From: a virus
Strand: one strand, 5' to 3'
Length of the DNA: 64,000 nt
IMG/VR virus record: IMGVR_UViG_3300038423_000085
Coordinates: 46,409 to 110,408 of that record
Part shown: piece after piece, positions 1 through 8,481 of the stretch
Position numbering within the stretch: the stretch's first letter is position 1
How the letters are laid out: each line of letters begins with the position of its first letter
Made by a program: the position numbers and the translations under genes
The notes under the pieces: model-generated
Database searches by the model: none
Told to the model about the DNA's origin: nothing
Seen by the model: only the letters and a program-made list of their open reading frames with translations

Positions 1-2
1 GG

Positions 3-464
3 CTGGACAAACAAGGCAAGCATGGCCTTAAGTATGGCTGGTCCAAGTCTCTGGGCGGCCACTACAGGTTCTATCAGATTCCGTTCAAGGATCCCGAGGG
101 TGGAAAGGAAGAGAAGGATCGTTACAATGAGATTATCAGTCAGATCAAAAGATACACAGGTAACCACCCCATTCAAGCGGCATGTGCTGACGCCCTTAAG
201 ATGGCTGTCAGTAAGATCTATCTTGATCTCCGCGGGGGTCAATCCTCTGGCCCACTCGTTCACGAAGCACATTTCCTCCTTTTTGTCCACGATGAACTCG
301 TACTCACTTGTCCAGACAGCGAGGTCGATGCGGTCAACAAGATCATGGTGGACGGGATGCAGTGGGCATACAATCAGTTGATCCCGTCTGAGGGACAGAC
401 GAATCATGATCACATTATTCACAAGACGGACGTGACCGTTGCTGATTACTGGAAGAAAGGGTAA
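3..464 (+). CDS. polA: DNA polymerase I family A, C-terminal part (5' end outside window)
   Basis: The reading frame is already open at the window edge, so only about the last 153 residues are visible. Two polymerase-domain landmarks of family A can be read: the NHPIQAACADALKMA segment, matching the N-PIQ-x-x-A-x-D motif of the fingers/palm region, and FVHDELVL, the motif C VHDE that supplies a catalytic acidic residue. The protein therefore synthesises phage DNA. It ends ADYWKKG, as many phage family A polymerases end shortly after motif C. It heads the plus-strand replication arm. The family call is firm; exonuclease content cannot be judged because the N-terminus is missing. Confidence 0.93.
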   Translation: MDKQGKHGLKYGWSKSLGGHYRFYQIPFKDPEGGKEEKDRYNEIISQIKRYTGNHPIQAACADALKMAVSKIYLDLRGGQSSGPLVHEAHFLLFVHDELVLTCPDSEVDAVNKIMVDGMQWAYNQLIPSEGQTNHDHIIHKTDVTVADYWKKG

Positions 465-535
465 GCCTCCTAACTGGGCGTATTGGACGATCGTTAAGTT
501 CTGCGCACAGCAGAGAAGGTATTGGAGATGGAAGC

Positions 536-679
536 ATGGTCTGTAGAAACTGGAGTACCAATCCATTGGTGCGGGGACGAAGGTGGGTTATGAAAGCACC
601 TATCTCACAGTTGTTCCCCGGTTTGTGGTTGTTACGTCAGGGATTCTTCGTGAGATGGTCCCTAAGGCAGCCACTCTAA
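536..679 (+). CDS. small basic hypothetical protein upstream of HU
   Basis: A 47-codon frame fills the gap between the polymerase and the HU-like gene and ends TAATG, sharing bases with the next start. Two starts are possible: ATG 536, or ATG 590 giving 29 residues with a better Shine-Dalgarno (GAAGG at 579-583, 6 bases upstream). The product is rich in Arg, Trp and Leu and has no motif I recognise. The coupling to the next gene and the otherwise unexplained gap are the only support, so it may simply be a leader that couples HU translation. Confidence 0.4.
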   Translation: MVCRNWSTNPLVRGRRWVMKAPISQLFPGLWLLRQGFFVRWSLRQPL

Positions 680-1032
680 TGCCAGGTAAACTACGAGCTG
701 GTAAGGCTTTACTCGCACAACGCCTGGTCGATCAGCTTGGTTATTCCCAACGGAAAGCAGCTAAGCTGGTCGATCAGGTCGTAGAGGTATGGAAGAAGGC
801 CATCAAGGAAGGCCGAGATGTAGACGTCGAAGGACTGGGTACCTTGACGATCGTTAAGAGGAAGAAAGGCCATCGCTTTATCAATGGGTTGGCCGGTCCT
901 GCCAAGACGATCGTGGAAGCATACAAGTTCAACACAGTCCGGCTGAAGACCGATGTGAAGTTTGAGGAGGTTGAGAATGCCCGGGATGAGCAAGAACCCG
1001 TTCGGGGGCCAGAAGAGCCTCAACAATCTTGA
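679..1032 (+). CDS. HU/IHF-like DNA-binding protein
   Basis: A protein of 117 residues with the HU/IHF fold signature: an N-terminal helical pair (LAQRLVDQLGYSQRKAAKLV), then VEGLGTLTI and a basic beta-arm stretch (VKRKKGHR). HU-like proteins bind and bend DNA without strong sequence preference; in phages they help package or organise replicating DNA. Longer than bacterial HU (about 90) by an acidic C-terminal tail rich in E, P and Q. I chose ATG 679 over the upstream GTG 583 because 679 overlaps the stop of the preceding small frame (TAATG) and begins at the expected N-terminus of the fold. Confidence 0.8.
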   Translation: MPGKLRAGKALLAQRLVDQLGYSQRKAAKLVDQVVEVWKKAIKEGRDVDVEGLGTLTIVKRKKGHRFINGLAGPAKTIVEAYKFNTVRLKTDVKFEEVENARDEQEPVRGPEEPQQS

Positions 1033-1666
1033 CGACGATTTCATGGCATCGTTGTTCAAGGGAGAGTTAAATGTGGAACAAACTATCGCACTCAGAATCA
1101 TCAAGATGTCCGTCAGGGACTACTTATATTTTGGACTGGGGCGCAACGGGGTTACGCCCGAAAAGTTCCTCGAAGTTTACTATTACTTGTACCGGGCCCG
1201 CGGGAACGATTCCTGGACTTGGGGCGACCTGCGTACTACCCAGCGGTATCGGGGTGTGGATGGTAAACTCGTCTCTACTACGCGCTCGCTATCACCTAAG
1301 GAAGTCCTATGGCGCTGCTTCGACACGCATTATAGTCTATGTGCCTTGCCTGACGCATTGCCCATGAAGAAGTTCTTGGATCAAATCAAGGCGAAGAGAG
1401 AGGCAATCCTACAAGCCAATGAGAAGCAGGTACTTACGTATATGGATAAATACCGTGCACAGGAATGGAAACGGCTTAATCGGAGAAAAGGTAAGCATGC
1501 TTTCCCTCGGGTCAATCCTATTCCACTCCTTGTTGCTCCGGACGACGTCAAGGCGTTTGCGCAGCTCTATCTCTTCGGCCGAGCTCCTAAAAAGGAAGTG
1601 GTGGGCAAAATGCTTACGCGCGGAAAGCGAACGTACAAGTCTTTCCTGTTCACGGAGTTAGAATGA
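977..1666 (+). CDS. hypothetical protein
   Basis: A 229-residue protein of unknown function. ATG 977 is chosen because GAGGAGG lies 7 bases upstream; this overlaps the acidic tail of the HU-like gene by 56 bases in another frame. The middle is aromatic-rich (DYLYFGLGRNG, VYYYLYRARG) and the C-terminal third is basic (RLNRRKGKH, RGKRTYKS), which is compatible with nucleic-acid contact, but no domain is recognised. It ends in an ATGA overlap with the membrane protein that follows, so it belongs to the same transcript. Confidence 0.8.
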   Translation: MPGMSKNPFGGQKSLNNLDDDFMASLFKGELNVEQTIALRIIKMSVRDYLYFGLGRNGVTPEKFLEVYYYLYRARGNDSWTWGDLRTTQRYRGVDGKLVSTTRSLSPKEVLWRCFDTHYSLCALPDALPMKKFLDQIKAKREAILQANEKQVLTYMDKYRAQEWKRLNRRKGKHAFPRVNPIPLLVAPDDVKAFAQLYLFGRAPKKEVVGKMLTRGKRTYKSFLFTELE

Positions 1667-1848
1667 ACTATGTGAAATGGGGTTGGGTCGTTGGTGGGAT
1701 CATCATTGCATCCATCATCGATCTCGTCTACATGTTCTGGTCTCGTTCAAGCCCGGGACATAACTTCCATAGGGCCGGCTGGCAAGCTGGAACCCTAGGG
1801 AAGGGTCGGTATGATATCATGAAACTAGGGAAGGTTCTGCACCGATGA
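1663..1848 (+). CDS. small single-span membrane protein
   Basis: 61 residues. Residues 6-27 (WGWVVGGIIIASIIDLVYMFW) form one clear hydrophobic span with a short N-terminus and a basic C-terminal tail. Overlaps both neighbours by ATGA junctions. Function unknown; lysis-related small membrane proteins are possible but nothing specific supports that. Confidence 0.75.
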   Translation: MNYVKWGWVVGGIIIASIIDLVYMFWSRSSPGHNFHRAGWQAGTLGKGRYDIMKLGKVLHR

Positions 1849-4800
1849 AGAAAATCGAGTACGTAAATGCACTTGATTTCGATCTCGATGAGGTAGAAGT
1901 GGAACAGAATGATCAACAGTCCTCACCCGTACAGCCTTATGTTCCGCCCGCTCCGGTGGTTAAGAAAGCGAAGGTTCATAAAGCAGTGGTGCCCCTCGGA
2001 GTATCTGATCATCCATCCGTTACTCTTCACAAGGGTGGCGGCAAGATCGTCATTACACCGAACGACGTCCATGCCGCAGTTGCCCTTATCGAAATCAGAG
2101 AACGAATCGCCCAGCTTGCTAACCCGGTTCTTACGGCTACTCGGGAGAAGCTAGAGATTCAGTTGCTGCCGGATGTCCAGCCTATGGACTTTGCTCGGGC
2201 CACCAGGGCCTGGAGCTTGGTCAATGTGAAGCTGGACGAACATCCGATGGTAAGACTGCTCGCGCGCTATCACCTGGACGTGACAATCTCTCCATCGTTG
2301 GGTAACTGGGTCAAGAAGGAAGAGAAGCGCCTGGCTAAGGAGCTGACTCCTTTCCTGCTGCCCGACTTCAAGGATGAACGGTCTCTATTCGAGAAGGTAG
2401 AGGCTGGTATGGTCCTTGAATGTACCAAGAACTTTGACTTTGATAACCAAAGGATCTTTACCAAGGGCCAGCGGTATCAGGTGGTTGACACAGCCCGTGG
2501 CGGACAAGGTGGAGGCAACGCCGAGGACGCGAAGGAACACCAAGACGGCATGGTGAAGATCAGCAAGGTGGCTATTGCACCCGGCTGTAAGATTATCATG
2601 GCAGATGACACCGTCTTCCCGTGGACAGTGTTCAACGGCGATTTGGAGAACAACTTCCACTATGAAGAGAAAGTCATCTATGAACCTTCTAAGTGTGTAC
2701 CCGCCAAGTATCCCGGCCTCTTGGCTATGTACCAAAAGCGACTGGATGCGATGGGTCTCGAGCTGTACGACCACGTCAAAGTCGACGCTGTACAAGAAGC
2801 TCTTAAGCGTGGCACCCTCAATGGTAAACTCATGCGCATGGGAAAGACGTCGGAGTCTATCGTCTGTGCCATGTTTTGGGGCAGTAAGCGTGTGGCTATT
2901 GTTGCGCCACGCAATGCTCGCCTATTCACGGTCAAGGAGTTCGAGAGGCTCGGGCTCAAGAACTACGTCATTGTTGACAGCATGGAGGACCTCAAGAAAC
3001 CTGGAACGTTCTATCTCCTGACTTACAGCTGGATGAAGAAGACGTTCGATCCTCATCGTGTCTTCCGGCGCAAGGGCCAAAGCTATTTGCACCGGACATA
3101 CACGGAGAACAAGAAAGAGATCATCGTCGAGCACAAGTGTCCGTTCTGTAAGCGCTCGCTTGAACGCCTCGAGATTAAGAAGAACAAGACTGAAGGTGGG
3201 TTCCTAGTCGAGAAGACTGTTGGCTGGACCAAGGAACGCGGCTATATTTGCAGGAATCAACTTTGCGACTGCAAGGCCAAGTTCGCTTCTCGTACGGGCG
3301 CCCCGATTAATGGTGCAGCCTGGGGATATACGATCGACTCGACGACTCGCAAGATCAAGAGAGCGAAGCCGATAAAGCTCGGTGGTAAGACTGTTAACAT
3401 CACATCTTTCACCGGCGCTAAGGTCGATCAGATCGTCCAGAAGAAAGGCAAGGTCAAGAACGACGAAGGAAAGATGGTTGACGGTCTCATCGAAGAGACC
3501 ATAACCTTCCAGGATAACTACGTTGGTTGGATTGACTGGGGCCTGAAGTTCCACAAGGACTGCAAGGACAAGAATACCAAGGGCCGGTATTGCCACGAAT
3601 GCCACCAAGCAGACGCGGTCTGGATTCCGGCGCCCTACAAGCAGAGAATAACTACTGACCGTGGGAAGAAGGTCCATCTCAAGGACTACTTCACCGGAGC
3701 AATCATCGATGAGATACATACAATCAAATCATTGGACTCTGACACGGGGAAAGCAATACGCTCTATACGGGCCAAGCGCCGCATGGGCCTTACTGGGACC
3801 CTTATGCCCAATACTCCTGCGGACGCGTTTTGGCCGCTTCATTGGGTGTTTAAGGGAGGATCAGCGGCATTCCCGTACCATCAGAAAGATGGAGCCACAG
3901 AGTTCTACGATCGCTTCTGCGAATACATCAACATCAAGCGTGGGCACGGGCTGAAAGATAGTCGTAAGATGTTACCCTACTTGAAGAATCCAGTTGCCTT
4001 CTGGGAGCTGATGTCTTCAAAGATGGTCCGGAGGAACTACGAAGATGAACTCGTTAAAGCCTCTCTCGCAAAGGCCAATCGATACTACCCGAATGTTGAG
4101 TTTCATCGCGTGGAATCGGTTATGGATCCAAAGCAAGCGCAGCTCATGGTGGCTGCAATCAACCACTTCGAGTCGAACTTTAATCAGTACTCTGCTCAGG
4201 TACAACAGGCTGGGCATCTCCTCAACCAGGCAATGGTTGTCTCGCAAATGGTCTACCTCCGAATCGGAGCGACCTGCCCCGAGTACTTCAACGTTAAGCT
4301 GAAGAAGGTTGGGAAGGCAGCAGTATATGATGGACCCCTGGGTGGCGGCAAGATGGCTGATATTCAGAACATCTGTGCCACCAAGGTCGCGGCCAATGAA
4401 AAGGTCGTGGTCCTCACTGACTTTGTGGAGATGAGAAAATCACTGGCGAAGATGCTGTCGGAACATAATCCGATCGTCTTCGATGGTACATGGGATGACG
4501 ATGAGAGAAACGAGAACTTCGAGGCTTTCCTTGAAGACCCTACTCGGAAAATATTCATTGCAGGAACACGTCAGATTCGGGAAGGGACTAACCTGTCTGC
4601 CGCCAACACAGTTATTTGTTGCGATCTTTTGTGGGAGCCAGGCCTACAGCAACAGGCATGGTCTCGTGCGTTTACTCCTACCTCTGAGAATCGTACGTGC
4701 AATGTCTACGTCTTGATGGCGAAGAATAGCATCGACGAACATGTCTACAACACTTTTTATGCTAAAGTGGCGGCTGCTGAACAAGCACTTGATCGTAAGG

Positions 4801-4958
4801 TCATTAACCGTCGCGCTCACCAGATCGATTTGCGTTGGTTCGTTGACCGGGTGCTTAGCGATCGCGAAGGGCTACTCTCTTACCTTAAGGAAGAAGGAGA
4901 GAAAGGCATCTTCGTAACTGAGAAGACCTTCCAGATGATCGAGGATCGAGATGTCTAA
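1845..4958 (+). CDS. SNF2/superfamily 2 DNA helicase-like ATPase with zinc fingers
   Basis: A 1037-residue protein with the SF2 motif series: a P-loop-like KLMRMGKTSE near residue 329, the DEIH Walker B at about 620, GLTGTLMPN (motif III) near 648, and a second RecA-like domain ending in TRQIREGTNLSAANTV and QQQAWSRAF (motifs V and VI, about 908-943). The order resembles SNF2-type remodelling ATPases. Between the first motifs are cysteine clusters (CPFC at about 431 with CRNQLC, and CHECH), probable zinc-binding inserts. Such proteins use ATP to translocate on DNA in replication, recombination or transcription. The first 300 residues have no assignable domain. It ends EDRDV, part of a recurrent C-terminal motif in this genome, and its last codons overlap the next start. 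Confidence 0.88.
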   Translation: MKKIEYVNALDFDLDEVEVEQNDQQSSPVQPYVPPAPVVKKAKVHKAVVPLGVSDHPSVTLHKGGGKIVITPNDVHAAVALIEIRERIAQLANPVLTATREKLEIQLLPDVQPMDFARATRAWSLVNVKLDEHPMVRLLARYHLDVTISPSLGNWVKKEEKRLAKELTPFLLPDFKDERSLFEKVEAGMVLECTKNFDFDNQRIFTKGQRYQVVDTARGGQGGGNAEDAKEHQDGMVKISKVAIAPGCKIIMADDTVFPWTVFNGDLENNFHYEEKVIYEPSKCVPAKYPGLLAMYQKRLDAMGLELYDHVKVDAVQEALKRGTLNGKLMRMGKTSESIVCAMFWGSKRVAIVAPRNARLFTVKEFERLGLKNYVIVDSMEDLKKPGTFYLLTYSWMKKTFDPHRVFRRKGQSYLHRTYTENKKEIIVEHKCPFCKRSLERLEIKKNKTEGGFLVEKTVGWTKERGYICRNQLCDCKAKFASRTGAPINGAAWGYTIDSTTRKIKRAKPIKLGGKTVNITSFTGAKVDQIVQKKGKVKNDEGKMVDGLIEETITFQDNYVGWIDWGLKFHKDCKDKNTKGRYCHECHQADAVWIPAPYKQRITTDRGKKVHLKDYFTGAIIDEIHTIKSLDSDTGKAIRSIRAKRRMGLTGTLMPNTPADAFWPLHWVFKGGSAAFPYHQKDGATEFYDRFCEYINIKRGHGLKDSRKMLPYLKNPVAFWELMSSKMVRRNYEDELVKASLAKANRYYPNVEFHRVESVMDPKQAQLMVAAINHFESNFNQYSAQVQQAGHLLNQAMVVSQMVYLRIGATCPEYFNVKLKKVGKAAVYDGPLGGGKMADIQNICATKVAANEKVVVLTDFVEMRKSLAKMLSEHNPIVFDGTWDDDERNENFEAFLEDPTRKIFIAGTRQIREGTNLSAANTVICCDLLWEPGLQQQAWSRAFTPTSENRTCNVYVLMAKNSIDEHVYNTFYAKVAAAEQALDRKVINRRAHQIDLRWFVDRVLSDREGLLSYLKEEGEKGIFVTEKTFQMIEDRDV

Positions 4959-5478
4959 CTACGTTTGGATTGTTGAACATAGAGAGTGGCAGCCATGTCA
5001 TTGCATGGATTGCACTACCATCTACATTGGCTCCACTCTCCAGATAGCTGAGCATCTAATGAGGTTCAGCCCGGGATTGGATGACAAGAACTGCTGGTAT
5101 GCTATTTACCCGGAGGTTGTTGATCATCCTAACTTCGGAGATGTGCCCTATCCTCCAGAGGTAATGGAAGAGAATGGCCGTATGGTGCTCAACTTCTATG
5201 ATGAGCACTACAATCAGATTGAAAACCAACCGGAGGATCCATATCCGTATGTCGACGACACCACAAGCAATAACGAAGGAGCAGTTCCTGGAGCAGCTGG
5301 CGGAGAAGGCAGCCCAGAAAGTATTAGACGGGCTGGACGACACGTCCAGGAGACTGTTGCTGCCGGCGTGGACACGAATCATCAGGGAGGAAATGAAACC
5401 AATCCTCCAGCTGATCAAGTAAGTCCCCTCATGCAATGGTTCAAGCCCATCTGGAGAGACTTCTGTGGGCAATCATGA
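4951..5478 (+). CDS. hypothetical protein, 3' half of frame doubtful
   Basis: ATG 4951 overlaps the helicase stop. The first 100 residues look like real protein (HREWQPCHCMDCTTIYIG, CWYAIYPE, VLNFYDEHYN). From about 5249 on the frame turns into a low-complexity G, E, A and T-rich stretch while an overlapping frame shows a well-formed helical protein (5249-5422). Either two genes truly overlap, or the first gene suffered a frameshift and lost its original stop. CHCMDC suggests a metal site. Function unknown. Confidence 0.7.
   Translation: MSNYVWIVEHREWQPCHCMDCTTIYIGSTLQIAEHLMRFSPGLDDKNCWYAIYPEVVDHPNFGDVPYPPEVMEENGRMVLNFYDEHYNQIENQPEDPYPYVDDTTSNNEGAVPGAAGGEGSPESIRRAGRHVQETVAAGVDTNHQGGNETNPPADQVSPLMQWFKPIWRDFCGQS
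5249..5422 (+). CDS. small helical protein in an overlapping frame
   Basis: 57 residues in the +1 frame relative to the gene around it. Third codon positions are mostly G or C (GAG CAG TTC CTG GAG CAG CTG), and the peptide has an amphipathic helical pattern (KEQFLEQLAEKAAQKVL, REEMKPILQLIK), which is why I believe this frame more than the surrounding one. GGAGG lies 12 bases before ATG 5249. No known family. Confidence 0.55.
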   Translation: MSTTPQAITKEQFLEQLAEKAAQKVLDGLDDTSRRLLLPAWTRIIREEMKPILQLIK

Positions 5479-5941
5479 GGGGTATGTGGTTCTGATCAAG
5501 AAGCCTGGTGATCCTCTGTTGTATGGGCCGGTAGAATATTCGTTCAGTCTAGGTGTCCTGCCGAATGAGACGCAGTTGTTGTATGGGCCGGTAGAATATT
5601 CGTTCAGTCTAGGTGTCCTGCCGAATGAGACGCAGTATTGGTGGGGCGCCCTGAACTATTGGGGCCCAGGCAAGCACATAGATGGGCTGAAGAGGGCCCA
5701 GGATAGCTTGGACTACTGGAAGAAGGGTCATCCTGACTGGGAGTTCAAGATCTGGGACCTGAAAGATCCCATGTTGCCTATCATCATTGATTGGGCATTG
5801 TATGAGGATGCCGGGCAACCAGCACAAACGATTAGTGGGGTGAAGGATAAATACCATCGTAGAAATCTATCCTTTGCCATGAAGACTGGCCATGATTTTG
5901 CTGCCAGCGTCGCGGAGGCTACACGTGATCAAGCCAAGTAA
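5465..5941 (+). CDS. hypothetical protein with a perfect internal 20-residue duplication
   Basis: 158 residues. GTG 5465 is taken as start because GGAGA lies 8 bases upstream; it overlaps the previous frame by 14 bases. Residues 18-37 and 38-57 are identical (LLYGPVEYSFSLGVLPNETQ twice) because a 60-base unit is duplicated exactly. The remainder (YWWGALNYWGPGKHIDGLKRAQD) is aromatic. The family is unknown. The product without the duplication would be 138 residues. Confidence 0.78.
   Translation: MGNHEGYVVLIKKPGDPLLYGPVEYSFSLGVLPNETQLLYGPVEYSFSLGVLPNETQYWWGALNYWGPGKHIDGLKRAQDSLDYWKKGHPDWEFKIWDLKDPMLPIIIDWALYEDAGQPAQTISGVKDKYHRRNLSFAMKTGHDFAASVAEATRDQAK
5517..5636 (+). repeat. exact 2 x 60 bp in-frame tandem duplication
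   Basis: Bases 5517-5576 and 5577-5636 are identical without a mismatch and the unit is 20 codons, so the frame is kept. Perfect identity implies a recent slip or an ongoing variable repeat. It could equally be an assembly artefact. Confidence 0.95.
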
Positions 5942-6563
5942 GGATGGTACCAAGCTCTGGTTCCTCCCTTATGAGGGGAGCCATGAGCAAGAGATAGAGT
6001 TCCCTCTTGTCTATGCACATACCTGTCCCAAGTGTGGTAACCTGGTACAGGCCTTGTTCCTGACTGATAAGCGGGTCGATCCCAAGCCTTGGGAAGAGAT
6101 CCTGACTCACCAGCTGGAGAAGGATGGGAAGTACAAGAGGATTATACCTGGTCGGTCCGACAGGTTCCGTAGCCGTTACACGATCCAGACCATTGGACGA
6201 GGGTCCTCCGTCAACGCCGAGCTGATACGCTTCGGCGAACACTTTGAGCGGAGGGAGGACGTCATCAACGGTAACATCTGTAACTTCATGGCGATAAGCT
6301 CGACTATCCCCGAGTACCGGGTGTATGACATGCTTTTGGCTTTGGGCAAGAATCCTATACAATATGCTATAAAGGATGAGCACTACGAGGGCATCAAGAA
6401 TAGCCTATTGAATAAGTATGCAGGTAAGGATCAATACGCTTTCGAGCCGGCCGTCGGCAATGGCCCGGAGTTAGTGCTGATTTCGCGAACCGCATATGGA
6501 TGGTTCATGGACGAAGCATGCATCAAGTATTACAAGCCGTATCAACCCCCTGTGAAACCTTAA
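5925..6563 (+). CDS. hypothetical protein with CPKC
   Basis: 212 residues. GTG 5925 is preferred because GGAGG sits 7 bases upstream; it overlaps the preceding gene by 17 bases. A CPKC pair near residue 34 followed by GNLVQALF looks like half of a zinc ribbon, with no obvious second pair nearby. No family recognised. Confidence 0.75.
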   Translation: MIKPSKDGTKLWFLPYEGSHEQEIEFPLVYAHTCPKCGNLVQALFLTDKRVDPKPWEEILTHQLEKDGKYKRIIPGRSDRFRSRYTIQTIGRGSSVNAELIRFGEHFERREDVINGNICNFMAISSTIPEYRVYDMLLALGKNPIQYAIKDEHYEGIKNSLLNKYAGKDQYAFEPAVGNGPELVLISRTAYGWFMDEACIKYYKPYQPPVKP

Positions 6564-6573
6564 GGAGACACAC

Positions 6574-6996
6574 GTGAGTGCATATAACGAGATCGAAACA
6601 CAGTTCTCGGATCAAGACTGTCTAGTTGAAGCCCTGAAGGAGATGGGCTATCAACCGCAGGTCAGTGAGAAGCCCCAGAATCTGGAAGGCTATCACGGCG
6701 ACAAGCGCGAACAGAAGGCCGAGATCATCATTCCGCGGCGCCAGGTTGGCGGAGCGAGCAATGACGTCGGGTTCAAGAAGAATGCCGATGGGACGTTCAC
6801 TGCTATTATCAGCGACTATGATAAGAGCACGAACTTCAATCTGAAGAAACAGAAAGAACTCAAGGCGAAGTACGCCGAGAAAGTTGCCATGAAGCAGGCC
6901 AAGAGAAATGGTCTGAAGTTCATTGGCAAGAAACAGGTCACGGACCAGAAGACTGGCAAGCCTGTACAGCGCCTACAGTTCGTGACGACCCGATGA
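6574..6996 (+). CDS. DUF1257 (Ycf35-like) protein
   Basis: 140 residues, GTG start with AAGGAG 7 bases upstream. The N-terminus (ETQFSDQDCLVEALKEMGY) and the tail (TDQKTGKPVQRLQFVTTR) match my memory of the DUF1257/Ycf35 family of cyanobacteria, plastids and large phages. Its biochemical role is not known to me. Its significance comes from context: a DUF2997 protein (7486-7674) and an AAA ATPase (8441-10420) lie nearby, a trio known to co-occur, suggesting that DUF1257 and DUF2997 act with the ATPase. Ends in an ATGA overlap with the next gene. Confidence 0.8.
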   Translation: MSAYNEIETQFSDQDCLVEALKEMGYQPQVSEKPQNLEGYHGDKREQKAEIIIPRRQVGGASNDVGFKKNADGTFTAIISDYDKSTNFNLKKQKELKAKYAEKVAMKQAKRNGLKFIGKKQVTDQKTGKPVQRLQFVTTR

Positions 6997-7493
6997 GTAA
7001 CGGACGCTCGAGACCAAAGGTCTATCTTGCCGGCCCTATCTCCGGGCTGACTTATGACCAAGGTCAAGACTGGAGAGTGAAGGTAGCTGAATCGTTGGAC
7101 CAGCTAGGCATAGATGGTTATTCGCCTCTGCGCGCGAAGAGCTACCTCAAGAACTTCGGTACGTTGGAACAATCCTACCAGCTGAAAGACCAGCCTGTGG
7201 CTTGTCTTTCCTCTGACCGCGGGCTTATGACTCGCGATCGTTGGGATGTTACCACGTGCGATGCTATTCTCGTCAATCTTGTTGGTGCCACCCGCATTAG
7301 CGTAGGCACCATGATAGAAGTAGGTATGGCTGACATTCTGCGTAAGCCTCTCGTCCTTGTAATGGAGGAAGGCAATCCGCATGATCATCCAATGCTTCGG
7401 GAAGCCACTGGCTTCCGAGTGCCTGATCTGGGAACAGCAGTGGAAGTCCTGGACAGAATCCTGAATCCAAATATCGGAGGGAATCGTGGCTAA
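6993..7493 (+). CDS. nucleoside 2-deoxyribosyltransferase-like protein
   Basis: 166 residues. KVYLAGPISGLTY at the N-terminus and GTMIEVGMADILRKPLVLVME in the second half are the two signature blocks of the nucleoside 2-deoxyribosyltransferase / Rcl-like family, including the conserved E of the GT-x-x-E segment that acts as nucleophile or binds the ribose. Members transfer deoxyribose between bases or hydrolyse nucleotides at the glycosidic bond. With dUTPase, Tmk, dCMP deaminase, ThyX and RNR in the same genome, a role in deoxynucleotide salvage or in shaping the phage nucleotide pool is likely. Substrate unknown. Confidence 0.8.
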   Translation: MSNGRSRPKVYLAGPISGLTYDQGQDWRVKVAESLDQLGIDGYSPLRAKSYLKNFGTLEQSYQLKDQPVACLSSDRGLMTRDRWDVTTCDAILVNLVGATRISVGTMIEVGMADILRKPLVLVMEEGNPHDHPMLREATGFRVPDLGTAVEVLDRILNPNIGGNRG

Positions 7494-7674
7494 GACAGTC
7501 AACGTTGACATCGATGAAGAGGGAAATGTTTCCGTCGACATCATCGGAGCTATTGATGGGACCTGTAAGCACGTTGCTGATGCTTTCAAGAAGATCGGCA
7601 AGGTGACCAAGGACGTCAAGAAGCCCGAGTATTACAAGCAGCCGAACCAAAACGTGATTAAGACCGGTCGATAA
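7486..7674 (+). CDS. DUF2997-like small protein
   Basis: 62 residues, overlapping the previous gene by 8 bases. The pattern VNVDIDEEGNVSVDIIGAIDG followed by a C and a C-terminal K-rich KKPEYYKQ corresponds to the DUF2997 family, small proteins found next to DUF1257 and Ycf46-like AAA ATPases. No enzymatic motif; probably a partner or substrate adaptor of the ATPase. The family call is from memory and moderately sure. Confidence 0.7.
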   Translation: MAKTVNVDIDEEGNVSVDIIGAIDGTCKHVADAFKKIGKVTKDVKKPEYYKQPNQNVIKTGR

Positions 7675-7695
7675 CTCCGGCCGGCGGGAGGAGCG

Positions 7696-7881
7696 ATGGG
7701 GCTAGTGAGCTTGCTTCAAGGTAACACTGTTTACACCCGTCAGGGTACCGGTAAGGAAGAACTCGATCGCCTTATCGATATGCTTGATGAGCAAGAGATC
7801 GAGATTGCGATTGATTATCTGAGCAATCTTTTGCTGTCCCGAGCTCCTAAGATCCGGAACCATGCCCAACCAAGAAGTTAG
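7696..7881 (+). CDS. small hypothetical protein
   Basis: 61 residues with a strong GGGAGGAG Shine-Dalgarno. Acidic middle (ELDRLIDMLDEQEIEIAIDYL) predicted helical. No family recognised. Lies inside the DUF2997-AAA interval and may belong to that set. Confidence 0.7.
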   Translation: MGLVSLLQGNTVYTRQGTGKEELDRLIDMLDEQEIEIAIDYLSNLLLSRAPKIRNHAQPRS

Positions 7882-8197
7882 TGTCGTCGTTCGCGATGAC
7901 GGGACTGTGGTCTGCTTGGATCACCCTGAATGCAAATGCTTTAGGGAGATGGGATCTGTAAAGACTCGGAGAGCCAGCCATGTGGAACCGTATACGAGAG
8001 GCTATCGTATGAGCTTCCACCTACTGAGATGGATTTTCGGGGATCAAGGGCGAGTATCAGACTGGACCAGGAGTTGGGACGTACTATGGAGAGTGAATCT
8101 TACTCCTGTAGGTGGTCCTATTCTGCCTGGCGCCACGATCCTAAGGGAGGCAGCCCTCAGACGAGAAGTCGAGTGGCTGAATAAGAACCTAACATGA
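7862..8197 (+). CDS. hypothetical phage protein
   Basis: 111 residues. It resembles a widespread uncharacterised phage type with a DDGTVVCLDHPECKC start, SHVEP in the middle, and VGGPILPGATILREAALRREVEWL at the end; the family has no assigned function that I know. Overlaps the previous gene by 20 bases and the next by ATGA. Confidence 0.75.
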   Translation: MPNQEVSVVVRDDGTVVCLDHPECKCFREMGSVKTRRASHVEPYTRGYRMSFHLLRWIFGDQGRVSDWTRSWDVLWRVNLTPVGGPILPGATILREAALRREVEWLNKNLT

Positions 8198-8481
8198 ACG
8201 TTCCAATCGTAGATGTTTCATTTACGATCGTCGGCCGTGTCAAGTTGGACACTGACCGCGCAATGGAAGATCCCTGGTGGGACCAGTCCGTAAAGGGCTT
8301 GAACTTGGATGATAAGATCCAGTTCCAACAGGCGATCTCTAACTACATTTCGGCCTACTTACGACATGAGAATCTCCTGAGTGAGGTTCCTTGGTCTTGT
8401 GGGCCCGCTGATGTATACTCAGTCACAGTTGAGGTGAATAATGGCGGAAGCAACAACGCAGCCGACGAACGGAGCGTCTGA
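8194..8481 (+). CDS. hypothetical protein
   Basis: 95 residues, start by ATGA overlap. A beta-rich N-terminus (VSFTIVGRVKLDTD) and a central helix; no family recognised. Its last 41 bases overlap the AAA ATPase start, which suggests coupled translation with that gene. Confidence 0.72.
   Translation: MNVPIVDVSFTIVGRVKLDTDRAMEDPWWDQSVKGLNLDDKIQFQQAISNYISAYLRHENLLSEVPWSCGPADVYSVTVEVNNGGSNNAADERSV

Noticed and set aside
709-1104. 131-codon minus-strand frame opposite HU
   Set aside because: Mirror of real plus-strand genes; no ribosome site and no minus-strand genes in this arm.
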